In this document: in pieces, positions 23,001 through 26,232 of the stretch
Numbering within the stretch: the first letter of the stretch is position 1
Layout of the letters: each line of letters starts with the position of its first letter
DNA from: Pelargonium nanum
Lineage: Eukaryota > Streptophyta > Magnoliopsida > Geraniales > Geraniaceae
Assembly: GCA_036897485.1 (NCBI GenBank)
Contig: JAYMTF010001113.1
Coordinates: 1 to 26,232, forward strand
Direction: 5' to 3'
Length of the DNA stretch: 26,232 nucleotides
Program-made: the position numbers and the translations under genes
Notes under the pieces: generated by a model
The model's database searches: none
What the model saw: only the letters and a program-made list of their open reading frames with translations
What the model was told of the DNA's origin: nothing

Positions 23001-23894
23001 ATGGTGGTTTGGTATCTGAGCCGTAACAAGATCCTCATTTTCAGAGGAGCTCTGTTCATCGGACTCGCGATTTGTATGTATCTGACTACTTATTTTCCTT
23101 CCATTTCAGATTTCGCGTCCTCGGTCTCTACGGTCATGGTGATGCAGACCGGCGATCCTAGGTTGGGGAAGGCCAATGCCTCGGATCTGTTCAATGGATT
23201 GTGGGTGGTGGTGGCTGGGGACTCGCAGGCCCGCTTAGTTGCATTGTCTATGTTGAATTCGGTTCTTGACCGGGAACGGATGGAATCGGTGAGGGCTGAT
23301 TTGTTCAAGAGACACAGTGATTATAAGATCCATGTGGATGAGATTGCGATAAGGTTCGATTTTGTTTGGGCTCCTTATACTTCAAATTTGACTGATATGG
23401 CACTGAAGTTGAAGCAGAACAGAAATTATCCAGATGTGTTGGTGATGGGTTCTGGCTTGTGGCACATGCTTCACATCACAAATGCAGTGGACTATGGTGT
23501 TTCGTTGCAATTGTTGAGGACCGCAGTTATGCAATTGTTGCCATTTGATCTCGAGTTAGGTTCGAACTCACCTGCAACAGACTCTGGTTCTGTTAGGTTA
23601 CCGCATTTGTTTTGGCTTGGCACGCCAACGCTGATATACGGGATGTTAAATACCGAGGAGAAGCGGGAGAAGATGACTGATGAACTGTGGCATGCATATG
23701 ATCAAGAGCTCTCCAAGAGCAAGCTCTTGCGCCGAACTGGAGGGCCTTTTTTCTTGCTGGATATTCAGTCATTGAGTCGGAACTGTGGGCCGATGTGTAC
23801 AGTTGATGGGATGCATTATTCTGCAGCAGTTTATGAAGCTGCTACTCATATCATGCTTAATGAACTGCTTCTTGAATCACATCAGAAACTGTAA
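23001..23894 (+). CDS. Membrane-anchored GDS/DxxH acyl-esterase-like protein (possible AXY9 relative)
   Basis: A single-exon frame of 297 residues. A short basic N-terminus and one hydrophobic segment (about 11-31) predict a type II Golgi membrane protein. The luminal part has a GDS motif (AGDSQARL, Ser75) and a C-terminal DGMH (Asp269, His272), the Ser and Asp-His pair of the PMR5/Cas1p-like SGNH acyltransferase superfamily. Conserved-looking blocks include PDVLVMGSGLWHML, PHLFWLGTPTLI and LNTEEKREKM. Plant enzymes of this type acetylate wall polysaccharides. The overall pattern fits the ALTERED XYLOGLUCAN 9 lineage better than the larger TBL family, but I assign that from memory only. At 297 residues it is shorter than I expect for AXY9, so a missing upstream exon is possible, although the ATG at 23001 is followed directly by the membrane anchor. 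It is convergent with the expansin gene. Confidence 0.75.
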   Translation: MVVWYLSRNKILIFRGALFIGLAICMYLTTYFPSISDFASSVSTVMVMQTGDPRLGKANASDLFNGLWVVVAGDSQARLVALSMLNSVLDRERMESVRADLFKRHSDYKIHVDEIAIRFDFVWAPYTSNLTDMALKLKQNRNYPDVLVMGSGLWHMLHITNAVDYGVSLQLLRTAVMQLLPFDLELGSNSPATDSGSVRLPHLFWLGTPTLIYGMLNTEEKREKMTDELWHAYDQELSKSKLLRRTGGPFFLLDIQSLSRNCGPMCTVDGMHYSAAVYEAATHIMLNELLLESHQKL

Positions 23895-24480
23895 AAGGGT
23901 TAGTTTCAATTTTCTGAGGATTGTGCAGTTACTGATCAACAAGAAGCTTTTGGTTCTTTCAAGAGGTTGGAATCTTCCAGTAAGTTGTGTCAATCACATG
24001 TTGATTCTTTCTTATTCCTGCTGAAAATCAGAATCTGATCAAAGAAACAACACTAGCAAACCATACAAGCTTGTCAAATCTCTATCTATTTTTTCAACAC
24101 AACAGACAGCCAGTAATAGAATACAATAGACACTAAAAAGCTCATGAAGTACAGAGGTTCCATTGATAGATTACACCTCTAGAATGCAATGGCACATTGG
24201 TGACATGTCCCAACCTTTTGTGCAGACATAAAAGTGAACACCAACATGTTAGCATATTATCACATACAAGTTCAAAATTTTCACAAGTGGCCGACTAAAC
24301 CATTCATATATTTCTCTTTCAAAAATGCAGTACACCACTTGTAAATAGCTTTGTATTATAGCACATATTGGTAATCGACTATCTGCTTCCCACCCACCCA
24401 ATCAAGAAAGGAAAGAATAGAAGGCTCTTCCAGATTATCTTCTGGTGCTACTTCTTTTTAGAATAAACACCATGATGCAC
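23895..24480. other. Convergent 3' intergenic region
   Basis: These 586 bases separate the stops of the esterase-like gene and the expansin gene, and should contain both 3' untranslated regions. No frame or repeat is supported. Confidence 0.6.
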
Positions 24481-26232
24481 TTACGACTCAAATTGCTTTC
24501 CTTCAAAGGTCTGCTCAAAGTTCCAATCCTTGGGGGCAACATTGTAAGATGTAACAGTAAGCCCACTACTACTTGTGACCTCAAATGAAAGAGGTTGATT
24601 CTTTAAATCGGCATTTATGTGCCAGTTCTGACCCCAATTCCTACCCATTGAAAGCCATCCAGTTTTTGTACCTTTAATCTTCACTGCAACAATGTCTCCA
24701 GCACCAGCAACATTGGTGATCAACACCGAAATAAATATACCTGAGCCACTGACAGTAAACCGAACACCCCCTTCCTTTCTGCACTTAATCCTATAATGAC
24801 CCAAATTAACATAAATGAGAAAGAATATCCCCTGAAGATGATGAAATATGTAGGAGCAAAAGTACAAGGTTGGGCAATCTTTGTTAGAATCAACATGAAA
24901 ACATGTAGAGTACCCTCAAGCTAAAAAACAGAATTCACATAGCTCTGGTTAATTAGGTACATGCATTCCAATTAAGTACAACACATTACGCGCCAAATCA
25001 TTTCAAAAAAAATTCTGTGGAAATCAAGGCTGTTACAAGATGGAACTAAACAACACAAAGCTTTGAAAGTTGAAACTAAACAAACCTAAGGCTTTGCAAT
25101 CATCTTGAAAACAAAAGGTAAATCAAAACTCTTGCTACTGTTGGTGCTACAAAATCCTCATCTGAAAGAAAGCTTAGGCTATCAAGGTTTTCAAAACTAG
25201 CATATCTGAACAGAATCTTAAGGGCCAATTCATAACTTCCTGCATAGATGGTGTTAAGTATTTGTTTATATAAAAATTGACAGTTGAAAGAAACATTTTT
25301 GAAAAGTAGAGGGCCAACTAAAGAAGGAAAATTAGAACTAGCTTGTCTTGGTTCAAAATAAAATTAGGATGTGAACAACCAGACTGAATTAGATGGTTGA
25401 ACCTGACAACCCACATTTGCAATAACTTTGCCATTAGTTAGTTCATACCTATCTTGTTAGCATTACATTTGAATGCCTTTTTTATCCTCTCTAGGACACC
25501 ACTTTTGAAATTTGAAAAAAAATAAATTCAAATGTATTGTTTGGTGGGGACGATTAGATGAAATTTTGAAGCAGTTTAAAGATTTCATTATTTTAAAGGT
25601 AGTTTCAAGCATCATCACCAAACAAGTTAACATAATCAACCCCACCAAGAAAGTAAAAGCTTCTACATAAATGCAGAAAAGGAAAGCTTTCACATCTGTT
25701 GGACAATTCAGACATAGATAGGACCACAATCAAGGTTATTTGTATGAACACAATTTAAAAACTCTTTACACAGAAAAAATAATCTCCACAAGCAGGGCAA
25801 AACCGTCATAACAGACCAAATCTTCTGACTAAAAGTGACAGCCAGCGAAGAACACGGAAACAATATTCGAAATCTTGAAATGAAAGGTAAGCAGATGTAG
25901 TTCCATTAAAAGAAGAGAAAAGGGAAAGGTTGGGGAAGGTGGCAGCGTAAACCCCAGGCGCACGCTAGCACGAAGCAAAAGAGTAAAGCAAAAGGACAAT
26001 TTACGCACTTGTAAGTTGTAATTAATTAACAGTAACTTGAGTTAATAATGCACAAAATTTTGAAATGCGATGGTGAGATAGGTTCGAGCGTACCTCCGGT
26101 ACTGGACCGGCATGTTCCCGGCCTTCCAGATGGCGATCTTCTCAAACGCCTCAATCGGAAGCACAAAATGCTTGTTCGGCGGGTTACAGTGGCCGCCGCC
26201 GGCCGCCGGGCAGCCGGAGGTGGGAGAAAGAA
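24481..26232 (-). CDS. EXPA13: Alpha-expansin, EXPA13-type, 3' part (cut by the window end)
   Basis: Two exons are visible: 26094-26232 (its 5' side runs off the window) and 24481-24790, with a 1303-base GT-AG intron splitting an arginine codon. The joined product reads [20 protein letters not shown], then [18 protein letters not shown], and continues through the C-terminal domain ([38 protein letters not shown], stop at 24481). This covers the end of the GH45-like first domain and the whole cellulose-binding expansin domain. Alpha-expansins are secreted and loosen walls in acid conditions without hydrolysis. The [20 protein letters not shown] block is typical of EXPA13-like members rather than most EXPAs. 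The signal peptide and the catalytic-domain start lie beyond 26232. Assignment to alpha-expansin is firm, to EXPA13 likely. Confidence 0.93.
24791..26093 (-). other. Expansin intron, nothing else recognised
   Basis: This intron is long for an expansin gene. It is AT-rich, with no coding frame I can assign. A short minus-strand frame (25463-25729) is hydrophobic and resembles nothing known. Confidence 0.6.

Overview
The window is nuclear DNA from a flowering plant, almost certainly a eudicot. AT-rich intergenic DNA surrounds intron-containing genes with GT-AG junctions, and every recognisable protein is a plant family member: a PH/RCC1/FYVE/BRX protein, a tau-class glutathione transferase, plant-type ATG5, histone H4, a GDS/DxxH cell-wall esterase-like protein and an alpha-expansin. 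The species cannot be named from sequence alone.

Layout. Positions 1-2549 are non-coding apart from an unidentified, less AT-rich island near 1630-2090. A nine-exon minus-strand PRAF-type gene fills 2550-7707. Its reading frame is clear from PH domain to BRX domain but carries one in-frame TAG at 4672-4674, inside the RCC1 propeller. From 7708 to 15472 lies about 7.7 kb without a convincing gene. It holds two adjacent tRNA-derived SINE-like elements, a duplicated segment on either side of them, a 210-base inverted repeat, and small tandem repeats and palindromes. A two-exon GSTU gene (minus, 15473-16193) has an unusually short 58-base intron. ATG5 (minus, eight exons, 17003-21844) encodes about 362 residues and carries two related Stowaway-like MITEs in its second intron. 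ATG5 is head-to-head with an intronless histone H4 gene (plus, 22335-22646), and the 490-base space between them holds site II, octamer-like, E2F and TATA motifs. A single-exon membrane-anchored esterase-like gene follows (plus, 23001-23894). The window ends inside an alpha-expansin gene of EXPA13 type (minus, from 24481), whose 5' part lies outside.

The genes do not form a pathway. They are ordinary neighbours on a plant chromosome, except that the esterase-like gene and the expansin both probably act on cell-wall polysaccharide and are convergent. I found no previously undescribed multi-gene system. The points most worth a second look are the internal stop in the PRAF gene, the 210-base foldback, the SINE cluster with its flanking duplication, the 58-base GST intron and the shared ATG5/H4 promoter. 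All exon boundaries were read by eye from splice signals and family similarity, without transcript data.
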